In this document: piece after piece, positions 1 through 8,890 of the stretch | Numbering within the stretch: position 1 is the stretch's first letter | How the letters are laid out: each line of letters opens with the position of its first letter | NCBI GenBank assembly: GCA_964019425.1 | Contig: OZ025780.1 | Span: 1,258,001 to 1,322,000, forward strand | Direction: 5' to 3' | Source of the DNA: Flectonema sp. DT1601 | Taxonomy: Eukaryota > Euglenozoa > Diplonemea > Diplonemida > Diplonemidae | DNA: 64,000 nucleotides | The notes under the pieces: generated by a model | Database searches by the model: none | Seen by the model: the letters and a program-made list of their open reading frames with translations, nothing else | Told to the model about the DNA's origin: nothing | Position numbers and translations under genes: made by a program

Positions 1-3000
1 ACCGATTGAGATGTGGTGTGTACTTTATTTGCTCCTTCACACTGCTCTTCTCATCGAGAGAAGCAACGTGAACTACAAGAGAACCCCCATCAGAAGTATT
101 TACTACTTGTGATCCAACGTATTGTAAGTCAAGGAACCCAATTACACAGCCCTGCTTACTGGAGTGGGCAGCAGATGCTAGTGTAGATACCTTGGCGGCA
201 GTTCTCTTTGCCTCAATTCGAAGAATGCTGTTAGACGCACGACCAGTTGAGTCCGTCCCACTACAGCACAATACTATTGATTGAATTTCTGTACCAGGAT
301 ACTCACGAATAGCACCTGTTTGTAAGACAATACCAATTGTGTCAAACCTTGTGCAATGTTGAAGTGATTGCAGGCAATCTATTGTTACAACACTACGGGG
401 GTTGTATACTTCATTAGATGTAGGTTCTTTTATCATTTTTGAAAAACACTTTCGCCGTAACGGTGTCACAGTCATTGTAAATTTTTCATTTCCGGGTCTC
501 GTCTGGCTTCTCGATGGCGTACAGTTGTAAATGTAGGCAAAGTTTCCTTCTTGAAGTGGTTCGAGAACACCGTATAGATTAGAATAGGTTTTGAAAGTTA
601 TATTTGTAAGTTGATTATTTATATGAGATGCGTCAGATAACAGCAGTTCGTGACGTTCGTGAATTGTTCTCTGATTCTGTTGAAGAACAGATTGCTTTTC
701 ACTTAATAATTTTTCAGACATTTGCTGATAAGTATTTCTATATCTTTCATGTTCAGTAGGGGAGTCACTTCGAGGTTGTTTAATTGTTTTTTGAATAGTC
801 CGCTCGATGTCATACCTGCAGTCAGCTGCAGCATCTTCTTGCTTTTTACGAAACAAATCGTGACAGCGATGCTCTTCCGCAACAGACCTTATAATGTATT
901 GTTTTCTCGTTTCTGAATTTTCATCTTCTTCTTTACCATTCACGACTGTCTCTACCATCGCTGGAGGGTACTTTCTCTGAACGCAAACTTCAATACAAGG
1001 GACAGTGCCACCTTCTGGGTGTATATTTGATAATCTGAGTTGAGGAATTAGTCCTCTCTTTTGATATCCAAGTCTGAGACCAACACACTTTCTTGTTGAG
1101 TTGTAATTAATATTTAATAAAACGGATGGTTCAACTTGCTCTAGTGGGTGAGTCGCATTTTCAATTACCACCTCTGGTGAATAAGTCAGAATTGTGTGTC
1201 CTACACACAGCATCCCAGATGTTATTTTTTCACAAAGCGGAGAGTCAATTCGGGCAGTTGCAATATACCAACCATCAGTTACTTCGACTGTTTTCAATTC
1301 AGCAGAACACTTTATGAGTTTAAGACATAGACACCTCCCTGTAGTGTCTCGGTCTTTGTGATAAATTTGAAGCAATGGGGATCTCACTCCTTGAGCGTAT
1401 TCTTTATTATATCGGTAGATTAGTTGACTTAATAAGTTCTCTGCTGATGAGAATTTAATAAGACAACTCGGTACTGAATACGTATTGTCTTGTTGTGAAA
1501 ACTTTATTAAAAGTAAACGAGTATGGTGCTGAACCCATCTCAAGGTGACGTGCTTTTCAGAAGCGCCGAGTTTTAATAGTAATTCTCGAAGGTTAGTAGG
1601 GCAGAGTGACTTATTTGAGAGTTCAATATTAAAAGATTGGAATAGTTTTTCAATGGCATTACTTCCGAGAGTACTCCCCAATTGTAATGAAAGGTTTTCA
1701 CTATTTAACGGGAAAACAATCTGATCCATGCATTCTCCTGCTCTCGCTCTGTGATGCATTCCGCTAGTGATCCCACCTGGTACCTGAGAAGGATATTTTC
1801 GTAGAATACCTGCTGGTGTTGGTATCGCTAAGTCTGATACCCGTTTTGGCTTTTGCTCGGCCGCGGGTTCGACTACCGAAGCAACCGAAGCTGCAATTTT
1901 TTTCGGAGGTTTGAATCCCTTGGTGTTGCTCTGTCTCCCAGCTGCGAAGCTCTGCAGGGCTGCAGATTTGTGAAGCTGCCTTTTTCCCAAAGATGGTCTT
2001 CGTAAGTTAGGTGTTGATATTCCTGATGGACGAGCTCGTTGAATAAATTTTGAAGACCTCAAAGGTGTTGGACTTGTTTCCGGGTTTTGACGTTTCCCTG
2101 ACGCTGTGGTCTCGTTTTCCGTTTGTTCGGCTACTTTAGTATCGCCGTCAGTGAGCCCCAACTTCTTTCTGATTGTCGCTGCTTTCTCTTCATCGACAGA
2201 TACTTCCCTACCAGATGCAGTTGTTAAAGTCCCAACAGCTGGGTGATGTTCACTCTCATTGTAATCGTCATCATTGAGTCCTAACTTTGTTCTTATTTTA
2301 GCTGCTGCTTTTACATCAACAGAGACTTCCCTACCAGAACCTGTCGTCAGGGTACCGAATGCAGATGTGGGTGGGCAGTCGTCTTCGACATCATTATCGA
2401 GACCCAGTTTTTTAATCATTTTGGCTGCAGCCTTTGTATTGACTGAGACTTCCCTACCAGAACCTGTCGTCAGGGTACCGAATGCAGACGTGGGTGGGCA
2501 GTCGTCTTCGACATCATTATCGAGACCCAGTTTTTTAATCATTTTGGCTGCAGCCTTTGTATTGACTGAGACTTCCCTACCAGAACCTGTCGTCAGGGTA
2601 CCGAATGCAGACGTGGGTGGGCAGTCGTCTTCGACATCATTATCGAGACCCAGTTTTTTAATCATTTTGGCTGCAGTCTTTGTATTGACTGAGACTTCCC
2701 TACCAGAACCTGTCGTCAGGGTACCAAATTCTGATGTTGGAGGTGCGTCATCATCAAAGAGTCCCATCTTTTTCTGAAGCCTTTTTGCTGCTTCGTTGTC
2801 TACCGTAACAGGGGTCCCAGAGCCTGTGGTGAGGATTCCAAAAGCTGATGTGGGGGACTCATCAGATGCTTTATTTCCTAACTTTTTACTAATTCGTTCC
2901 GCTGCTTGTGCATCAACCGTCACTGGTTTTCCGCTTCCTGTAGTGAGAGTTCCGAATTCAGTAGTTGGGAGAGAGGCAGTATCTTCATCGTTATCAACTT

Positions 3001-3967
3001 TTAACTTCTTTCGAATTCCATTTGCCGGTTCCACTTGTTGATTCACTGCAGCAGGTCCTCCAAAAGTAGTAGTGAGGATCTCATTGGATGTGATTGGTAG
3101 TTCGTCAAGTTCTTCAATTCCAAGTTTTTTATTGATTCGTTTAGCTGTTCGTTCATCGACTGGTTTGAAGTGAGAGGGTTTCCCGCTACCTGTTGTGAGG
3201 ATTCCAAATTCTTTTGTAGGAAGGTCATCATCGTCTGACTGTTGGTCATCATTAAGAGAAGTATTATTTGCGTTTGTTTTCTCACTAACTGTGAAAGAAT
3301 CGAGCTTCAGCTTCTTTCTAGCCATAGCAACAGTTTCTTTATTTACAGAAACCGGTTTTCCAGAACCAGAGGTGAGGATTCCAAATTTTGATGTCGGTAG
3401 TTGTTCGTCTACTGTGGGAGTGTTCTGTAAGACATCTCTTCGACTAGGAATACTTGAAGGTGGTTGTGTTTCTAAACTCAGACTTTGATTTCTTTCGATA
3501 TGATCATTTTTATTAAGAATACCAACAGACATGATTGGATCATCTGGTGTCGCAAGTTGAACTTCAGATGGATTGATTGGTATTTTCGTGTCCACACTAC
3601 GCGAGTCAGAGCTGCTTGAAGTGCTTCTCGGTGCAGATTTCTTTTTAGAAGATTTTGCAGTTGGTTTTTTCTTCTTAGTGATTAGATTTTCCTCTGTGTC
3701 AGTAGTGGAACAGCTCGGTGTACGCTGACGTCTTGTTTGAACTTTCCTTGGTCTTCCTCTTGTTTTCTTTATAGGAGTTGATTCTTGAGATGGAAACAGT
3801 TGAGTATCTTCTAACGCAGCCCCTGCAGACTTTTTCTTTATTGAGGCATTTATTACTTCTGTATCATCACTTTCAATATCGAGGGGCTCATCACCACTTG
3901 AAGTGGTCGCCTTCTTCTTTCTCTTTGACTTCTTTGCACTAGTAGAGGGCTTTCGACGACCAGACAT
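1..3967 (-). CDS. BRCA2: BRCA2 homologue, C-terminus beyond the left edge
   Basis: BRCA2 loads RAD51 onto single-stranded DNA during homologous recombination in the nucleus. The frame is open from the ATG at 3967 to position 1, about 1322 residues without an intron. A Ser/Lys-rich N-terminus is followed by ten BRC-like repeats (residues about 195-590, core like FGTLTTGSGREVSV), the RAD51-binding units. The helical domain and OB1 follow (about 800-1005): WVQHHTRLLLIKF, LSQLIYRYNKEY, TDGWYIATARIDSPL and QRKYPPAMVE match the conserved BRCA2 order. A charged helical stretch (about 1010-1110) occupies the place of the tower, then OB2 begins (GNFAYIYNCTPSRS). A pyrimidine tract with AG at 3986-3990 lies just upstream of the start. 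The third repeat lacks the Phe core and the tenth lacks its first Phe. Identification is firm; the number of functional repeats is inference. Confidence 0.96.
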   Translation of the reverse strand, partial: MSGRRKPSTSAKKSKRKKKATTSSGDEPLDIESDDTEVINASIKKKSAGAALEDTQLFPSQESTPIKKTRGRPRKVQTRRQRTPSCSTTDTEENLITKKKKPTAKSSKKKSAPRSTSSSSDSRSVDTKIPINPSEVQLATPDDPIMSVGILNKNDHIERNQSLSLETQPPSSIPSRRDVLQNTPTVDEQLPTSKFGILTSGSGKPVSVNKETVAMARKKLKLDSFTVSEKTNANNTSLNDDQQSDDDDLPTKEFGILTTGSGKPSHFKPVDERTAKRINKKLGIEELDELPITSNEILTTTFGGPAAVNQQVEPANGIRKKLKVDNDEDTASLPTTEFGTLTTGSGKPVTVDAQAAERISKKLGNKASDESPTSAFGILTTGSGTPVTVDNEAAKRLQKKMGLFDDDAPPTSEFGTLTTGSGREVSVNTKTAAKMIKKLGLDNDVEDDCPPTSAFGTLTTGSGREVSVNTKAAAKMIKKLGLDNDVEDDCPPTSAFGTLTTGSGREVSVNTKAAAKMIKKLGLDNDVEDDCPPTSAFGTLTTGSGREVSVDVKAAAKIRTKLGLNDDDYNESEHHPAVGTLTTASGREVSVDEEKAATIRKKLGLTDGDTKVAEQTENETTASGKRQNPETSPTPLRSSKFIQRARPSGISTPNLRRPSLGKRQLHKSAALQSFAAGRQSNTKGFKPPKKIAASVASVVEPAAEQKPKRVSDLAIPTPAGILRKYPSQVPGGITSGMHHRARAGECMDQIVFPLNSENLSLQLGSTLGSNAIEKLFQSFNIELSNKSLCPTNLRELLLKLGASEKHVTLRWVQHHTRLLLIKFSQQDNTYSVPSCLIKFSSAENLLSQLIYRYNKEYAQGVRSPLLQIYHKDRDTTGRCLCLKLIKCSAELKTVEVTDGWYIATARIDSPLCEKITSGMLCVGHTILTYSPEVVIENATHPLEQVEPSVLLNINYNSTRKCVGLRLGYQKRGLIPQLRLSNIHPEGGTVPCIEVCVQRKYPPAMVETVVNGKEEDENSETRKQYIIRSVAEEHRCHDLFRKKQEDAAADCRYDIERTIQKTIKQPRSDSPTEHERYRNTYQQMSEKLLSEKQSVLQQNQRTIHERHELLLSDASHINNQLTNITFKTYSNLYGVLEPLQEGNFAYIYNCTPSRSQTRPGNEKFTMTVTPLRRKCFSKMIKEPTSNEVYNPRSVVTIDCLQSLQHCTRFDTIGIVLQTGAIREYPGTEIQSIVLCCSGTDSTGRASNSILRIEAKRTAAKVSTLASAAHSSKQGCVIGFLDLQYVGSQVVNTSDGGSLVVHVASLDEKSSVKEQIKYTPHLNR
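2273..2752 (-). repeat. 120-bp tandem repeat inside BRCA2 (BRC units)
   Basis: Four consecutive 120-bp units encode BRC repeats 6-9. Those covering about 2393-2752 are almost identical at the nucleotide level, and the unit at 2273-2392 differs at several sites. The repeat length is a multiple of three, so gain or loss of a unit keeps the frame. Older BRC units upstream (2760-3400) have unequal spacing (115-180 bp) and are clearly diverged. Confidence 0.9.
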
Positions 3968-3990
3968 GATGTAATTCGCAACAATCTGCT

Positions 3991-4394
3991 AGAGGAAGAA
4001 ATCAATGAAAATATGAAGGCTCTCTATTACGTTTATAGAGACAAATCGATTATTCACTTTCTCACATATATTTCCATGTGTCTCTTGTGGGGAAGGAACA
4101 ACATAAAAACACAATTGAATTATAAACTAACATATCACTCATTTCAAATCTACTATTAAGTTACCTCAGGTACTGGCTGGAATCTATCGCCAAGAGGGAT
4201 GACATAAATCTATAAAAAAAATAAAAAAAAAACAGGAGTGGGAGGAGTCTGTCACGGGACGGGTTCAATCACAAGAGAAGAAAAGAAAAAAAGAAACTAA
4301 GACAAGCTGCAAGTGTCCTTAATTCCATCTGTACAAGTGAAGAGCCAAATATATTTTAAATTCAGTGAGAATATCTATTTTAAAAGTCGTCTAT
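3991..4394. other. intergenic, no gene seen
   Basis: About 400 bp between the BRCA2 start region and the end of the next gene upstream. It holds A-runs and a pyrimidine-rich stretch (minus strand) leading to the BRCA2 acceptor. No ORF or structured element was recognised. Confidence 0.6.
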
Positions 4395-5849
4395 TTACAT
4401 ATCATATCTACGAGTAAAAGATCTTTGACCAGATCTTAATGTTGGATGATGTTCCTCATGTCGTAGTTGTTGATGAGTTTGACGGTGCTCAGGGTATCTC
4501 ATATATCCTTCAGAAGATTGATCAACTGATAAGGAACCAAGACTATCTACTAATCGACGATCTGTTCGAGATGGTTTCCGTTCTTCCCATTCTGGAGAAA
4601 CTAAATTAGGGTCCTCGTACTGATCATGTTTTGGGTAAAGAGGATGTTCATTATTTTCTCTTTCCCTCTCTTGTTCTCTCTCTCTAGGATCATACTGTGG
4701 ACTTGTAAAGTTTCTTTTACTCGAGTGGCGACGTTCTGGAATTCTTTCCGGACTCTCAGGGCTCGCAATCGTACTCTCGTCAGATACGAATGTGGCACCA
4801 GGAGATTCCAGTCTGTCAGGGATATAAGAAACATCTCTGAGTATTGGAACAGGTGCCGCAACTTTCATTGAAGCTCCAGTGTGTTGCTGAGGTTGAGGCA
4901 GAACCTGGACTTGAGAATGAGCTTGTAGCTGTTGAATTTGTTCCGGAACACTTGGTGGGTAGTCAGCCATTTTTTTCTGACTTCCCTGAAACAGTAGCCC
5001 GTGAGACTTCTTTGGTGCATCAACCTTAGGCGGTGCCTTCGTGTGAGAAGTAACATTAGGAGGAGGTACTTGTGATTGCTGTCTATAAGGATGAGGTCCA
5101 ATATGACCAGAAGATGGTGGGGATCTACTCAAACCATTACTTGACATAGGTGTGCTCATTTCACGTTGAGGGTACTGACGAGTTACCTTTTTTGGTCTTT
5201 TTGATGAACGTTCCCTCTCATGTCTCTCATGCTCGCGTTTCACAAGTGGCTTCTTTGTATCCGACGATGACGATACAGATCCTTGTGGTGGATTATGACT
5301 TTTTACTTCGGTAAGTGTTGGGACCTGATCACTTATCTTACTTGATATTAATAATAATACCAACCACAATAAACAAAATAGTGCAGCAGCGAGTAATACT
5401 ATCATAACAATTCCTTCTGTTTGCTTCGTTAGAGAACATGATTTGGGTTCCTCTAAGCAAATAGCACCGTTTGTTACGGTGCAAACTTCAACTTTGGTTG
5501 GAATAATCCGAACGGTGTATCTAAGTAGTTGGGAGGTACCACTGGATAGTTCGATAAACTTTTGTGTTAGTTGTAGTGAATCTGCTTCAGAAGAACCTTT
5601 CAAAACGATTTGTGCTATTGTTTGACCTCCAAACCCATCAACAACTCCAGAATCTACAACAGAGATGATGTTAGCAGTCTCACCTCCGCTCACTCCAAGC
5701 TCTGATTCAATGGATCCAACCAAAAGACTTACATTTACTTTTTGTATCGGATCATCAATCCAAACAAGTACACTCTTCGATGAATATATCGTACTCGCTC
5801 CGAGACATGATGTCAGTAATGTTAACAGGGCGAGGGTGGGAAACAACAT
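4395..5849 (-). CDS. single-pass type I membrane protein with long disordered cytosolic tail
   Basis: I do not recognise a family. The ATG at 5849 is chosen because translation from it begins with a good signal peptide (MLFPTLALLTLLTS), and a TTTTACAG acceptor-like site lies at 5860 just upstream; the in-frame extension to 5897 has no ATG. The product is about 484 residues: signal peptide, an ectodomain of about 120 residues with a Cys pair near its end, one transmembrane helix (about 146-170), then about 310 residues rich in Ser, Pro, Gln, Arg and Glu and predicted disordered. The tail has many RxxS/SP sites, so phosphorylation is plausible. A surface or endomembrane protein with a signalling or scaffolding tail is the most I can infer. 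Confidence 0.8.
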   Translation of the reverse strand: MLFPTLALLTLLTSCLGASTIYSSKSVLVWIDDPIQKVNVSLLVGSIESELGVSGGETANIISVVDSGVVDGFGGQTIAQIVLKGSSEADSLQLTQKFIELSSGTSQLLRYTVRIIPTKVEVCTVTNGAICLEEPKSCSLTKQTEGIVMIVLLAAALFCLLWLVLLLISSKISDQVPTLTEVKSHNPPQGSVSSSSDTKKPLVKREHERHERERSSKRPKKVTRQYPQREMSTPMSSNGLSRSPPSSGHIGPHPYRQQSQVPPPNVTSHTKAPPKVDAPKKSHGLLFQGSQKKMADYPPSVPEQIQQLQAHSQVQVLPQPQQHTGASMKVAAPVPILRDVSYIPDRLESPGATFVSDESTIASPESPERIPERRHSSKRNFTSPQYDPREREQERERENNEHPLYPKHDQYEDPNLVSPEWEERKPSRTDRRLVDSLGSLSVDQSSEGYMRYPEHRQTHQQLRHEEHHPTLRSGQRSFTRRYDM

Positions 5850-5860
5850 CGTAATTAACC

Positions 5861-7734
5861 TGTAAAACAAATAATTGAAAAGAATTCTCTCTCTCAAGAT
5901 GTTTATTTAAATACAACTAACCACTTTCAACATTAATATATTCTCATCTTTATGGTATTGCTCTAATTTATAAAGTAAATATTAATTACAGATTTATCAC
6001 TTAATTTGTTAATTTCTGTCTCATCTTCTCACACGTGCTGCGACTATTCTACCAAAAGGATTTACGGGGGAGCGGCGGGTAAAATCGACGGTTGGGGGCA
6101 GAGGGGAAGGCAAACAGTTAGTGAGACTGCTGAAAAAAAAACAAGGAAGGGGGAATAAAAAGCAGACAAACAGAATTATCCTCCCGAGAAAATCTCACCT
6201 TCTGATGAATTGATAATGAGAAATCATTTCATTTTAAAAGAGAAAGCTACAACAAAAAAAAAAAAAAAAAAAAAAAAACTTTTTAATCGCATTGCTCAGT
6301 GATTGAGCTTTTCTTTGATAACTTCTTCACAACTGTTCTCAATCTCGAAGACTTCGGCTATAAATCAATAGAACATTAACAGTAAAGTGCTAATTATTTT
6401 TTTCTACACTTGTCTATTATAAAAACGAAATAAATAAATAAATAAATAAATTGGGCGATGAAATGAAAAAAAACTTAAACCCAAAAACAAGTCGATCTGC
6501 GACTCGCAGAGAGATTCACAAAGAGAGCAAATAGATTCCACAAAGGAACGTCTTTTTTTTTTTTTTTTTTTCCTTCTTCGCCTCAACACTTTTCAACAAA
6601 AAATCAGGTATCGATGTTTTGTTGGAATTCTATATTTACTTCGTATGGCGAGAAAGAACAGCAAACATTTGGTTTTTTTTTTTTTTTTTTTTTAATTTTA
6701 GAAAAATTAAAAATACATTGGGAAAACAGAATAAAACAAAATTAAAAAAAAGCAACACAACAACACATACAACAAGATTTATCTTAATTCAGTTGCTTAA
6801 AAATAATAAATTCAAGCAATTAGACCCCATTCGTATCCAATTTCATGAATACAAATTTGTCATTAATGCTTTGCAGAACAAGTACTTCACTGCTTCGGAA
6901 TCCAAGCGGAAGAAAACTTGATCACAAACATTAACATAAAACAACATCCATTATTTATTTATTTATTTACGAAGCCTAGGAAGCCAAAAGCCAGGAAAAG
7001 CTCACAGAGTAACAGTTATATCGCTACCAGCAACCGTGAGACTCTCACAGACGATAAGAGACGTAGAATAACCTGGAACATGACTACCTAAACCCACCGT
7101 CCACGCTAGCAGACAGTGTTAGAGACATAGACATTCTGTAAAAGCTACTGAAAAAACAATCATCCAACAAAAGAGTTAAGATAAAGAGAACTCGGTCATC
7201 AGCTTTGTGATTTGGGGGGGGGCCGATACCAAAGACATCATCTTTATTCAGAATTATTTGTGATTATTATTATTATCATTTTTATTTTTTGGAAAATCAG
7301 AGAGGAAATATCGAAAAAAAACCAGGCTCACAGGGTCAGCCAACAAAAACCGCACAGCTGAGAGACTCCACCGGTGATGAAAATAATACTTCTCAAAAGT
7401 AAATGATTACCAGAATTGAGGCAAACAGTTGTCAGAGGCCGATAAAGCCGAGAATAAAACGACTAAAGGTGCACAAGTAATATCGGAATAGCATCCAAAC
7501 TCTAAGCGAATAACGCCAGGTATAATTTTTCCTCCTCCAAAAAAAAAAAATATAATTTGGGAATCAAAAAAAGGCAAAGTGAACAACACAAGACCGTGCG
7601 ACAGGACAAATTGCCATTGCAATTGCATTTATTCAAATGTGGCTTTGAGATTACCGACAGTACGTACACAAATAAAATCCATTCAACCACAAGCGTGAAC
7701 GAAGAGAGTTGACCTTAACTCAGCACTGCTTTGT
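5861..7734. other. left part of an 8-kb gene desert
   Basis: No credible coding region on either strand; the short ORFs are poly-Lys or poly-Phe translations of A/T runs. It contains long homopolymers (near 6250, 6550, 6680), a C/G-run near 7206, a TAAA-type microsatellite (6428-6451) and one SINE-like copy listed separately. Confidence 0.6.
6950..7126 (-). mobile_element. SINE-like repeat, family A
   Basis: A segment of about 160 bp ending (minus orientation) in an AAAT-repeat tail is nearly identical to the copy at 31590-31793, and resembles a truncated copy at 47247-47341 and an old one near 31010-31140. The tetranucleotide 3' tail and dispersed copies suggest a short retroposon. I could not identify convincing pol III A and B boxes, so its parental RNA is unknown. 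Confidence 0.6.
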
Positions 7735-7812
7735 TTTTTTCAAGCAGTATCCTCACTGCCTAAAACCCTCCACAGAATGGAAGCTAATAAGGCGGAAGAT
7801 AACTTGAAAGAG
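7735..7812. ncRNA. conserved hairpin element, copy 1
   Basis: Member of a four-copy family (7735, 8051, 8573, 8826). Shared blocks are CAAGCAGTATCCTC on the left and GGCGGAAGATAACTTG on the right. They pair as an outer stem (CAAG/CTTG plus flanks), a small CAG/A internal loop and an inner stem (TATCCTC/GAAGATA with one C-A mismatch). The loop here is about 33 nt and contains its own CCTCC/GGAAG pairing. The strand of transcription is unknown. I know of no matching RNA family. Confidence 0.5.
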
Positions 7813-8050
7813 GGAAACAAAGCACTTGCCAGTACTGGGATTGTAAATATGGTACATATAAAAATCGGTAACAAAAAAAGGAAATACCGCAAAGGGGCGT
7901 ATCATATTATTTTTTTTTTTATGCGAAAGACACGATTCAAGAAGGGGAAAAAAAAAAACTACCTATTTTCGTTTCCCTCTCTTCTTTTTTTTTTTTTTTT
8001 TGTTTTTTTTTTTTCGTTGGTCAGGGTGATAGCTACCAAACAGCTCTATA

Positions 8051-8121
8051 TTTTCAAGCAGTATCCTCGGTCACGCGATTCTCATCAGTGATTCGAATCT
8101 GGGCGGAAGACAACTTGAAGA
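8051..8121. ncRNA. conserved hairpin element, copy 2
   Basis: The most diverged copy: the left block is intact, the right block reads GGCGGAAGACAACTTG, and the flanks TTTT/AAGA extend the outer stem with one G-U pair. The loop contains GATTCGAATC, reminiscent of a tRNA T-arm, but the other three copies lack it, so I treat it as chance. Confidence 0.45.
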
Positions 8122-8572
8122 GAACTTTTTTAAAATAAAATAAAAATTATTAAAGACAAGGAGATAATAGTTTTGATAAGAATACAGATTCCATTCCACA
8201 AAAAGTATTAAAAAAATAGACTTGATTGCGAACTTATAAAAGGTTTCTTCTCTCTTCTCTTCTTTCTTTGTTTTTTTTAGTTTGCTTGAAAGCTTATCCA
8301 GTTCTCCACTGCCAAGTCTCATTACGCAAGTCAACAGTAAGACCCGAGGCATTGTGAACACTCCTTTTTAGTACAAAAGAGAAAGGGAACAAAAAAAAAA
8401 AAAAAAAAAAAAAAAAACTAACCGCATTCTCTTACCATATCTCTCTTTGCTGTGGACAAATGTTCGATTGATATTCCATTCTGCAGAGAGTAAAAAGAAA
8501 AATAGATTCCTTAACGTGTACTTTGATTGGGGTTTCATTCTTTCGTTCTTTTTTGTTGCTTGTAAGCTTACC

Positions 8573-8652
8573 CCCTTTCAGGCAGTATCCTCACTGTCCG
8601 GGTATCATAGAACTAGTTGAAATCAATCAGGGCGGAAGATAACTTGAAAGGG
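8573..8652. ncRNA. conserved hairpin element, copy 3
   Basis: Same two blocks as copy 1, with CAGG in place of CAAG on the left, still pairable through G-U. The outer flanks here are CCCTTT and AAAGGG, fully complementary. The sequence between the blocks is unrelated to the other copies apart from the start ACTG and the closing GGGC. Confidence 0.5.
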
Positions 8653-8727
8653 ATATTTCGCTGTCTTTGTTGTAGTACACAATTTGAACCATAGTTTTAT
8701 TTGGTTGAATACGTGTATGAACAAAAG

Positions 8728-8758
<31 letters not shown>

Positions 8759-8825
8759 TTTTTTTTCCCCCCTCATTCTTTCTGTTAATAATTTTTCGTT
8801 GAATTTTGCCTTGCAATATTATTAC

Positions 8826-8890
8826 CTCACTCAAGCAGTATCCTCACTGACGCAGTGAGCCACTAGGCCGGAAGATAACTTGAAAGTGAG
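8826..8890. ncRNA. conserved hairpin element, copy 4
   Basis: The shortest copy. The flanks are CTCACT and AGTGAG, complementary but different from copy 3, so the outer stem changes sequence while staying paired. The central loop is reduced to about 20 nt with ACTG/CAGT and GCC/GGC pairings. Confidence 0.5.

Noticed and set aside
2274-3488. plus-strand repeat protein ORFs (LPEPVVRVPNADVGG type)
   Set aside because: They are the antisense reading of the BRC repeats of BRCA2, which are clearly coding on the minus strand.
8090-8101. tRNA-like T-arm (GATTCGAATC) in hairpin copy 2
   Set aside because: No D-arm, anticodon arm or acceptor stem fits around it, and the other three hairpin copies lack it.
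7741-8890. CRISPR-like array from regularly recurring blocks
   Set aside because: Spacing is irregular (about 250-520 bp), each unit is a paired hairpin rather than a direct repeat with spacers, and the genome is eukaryotic.
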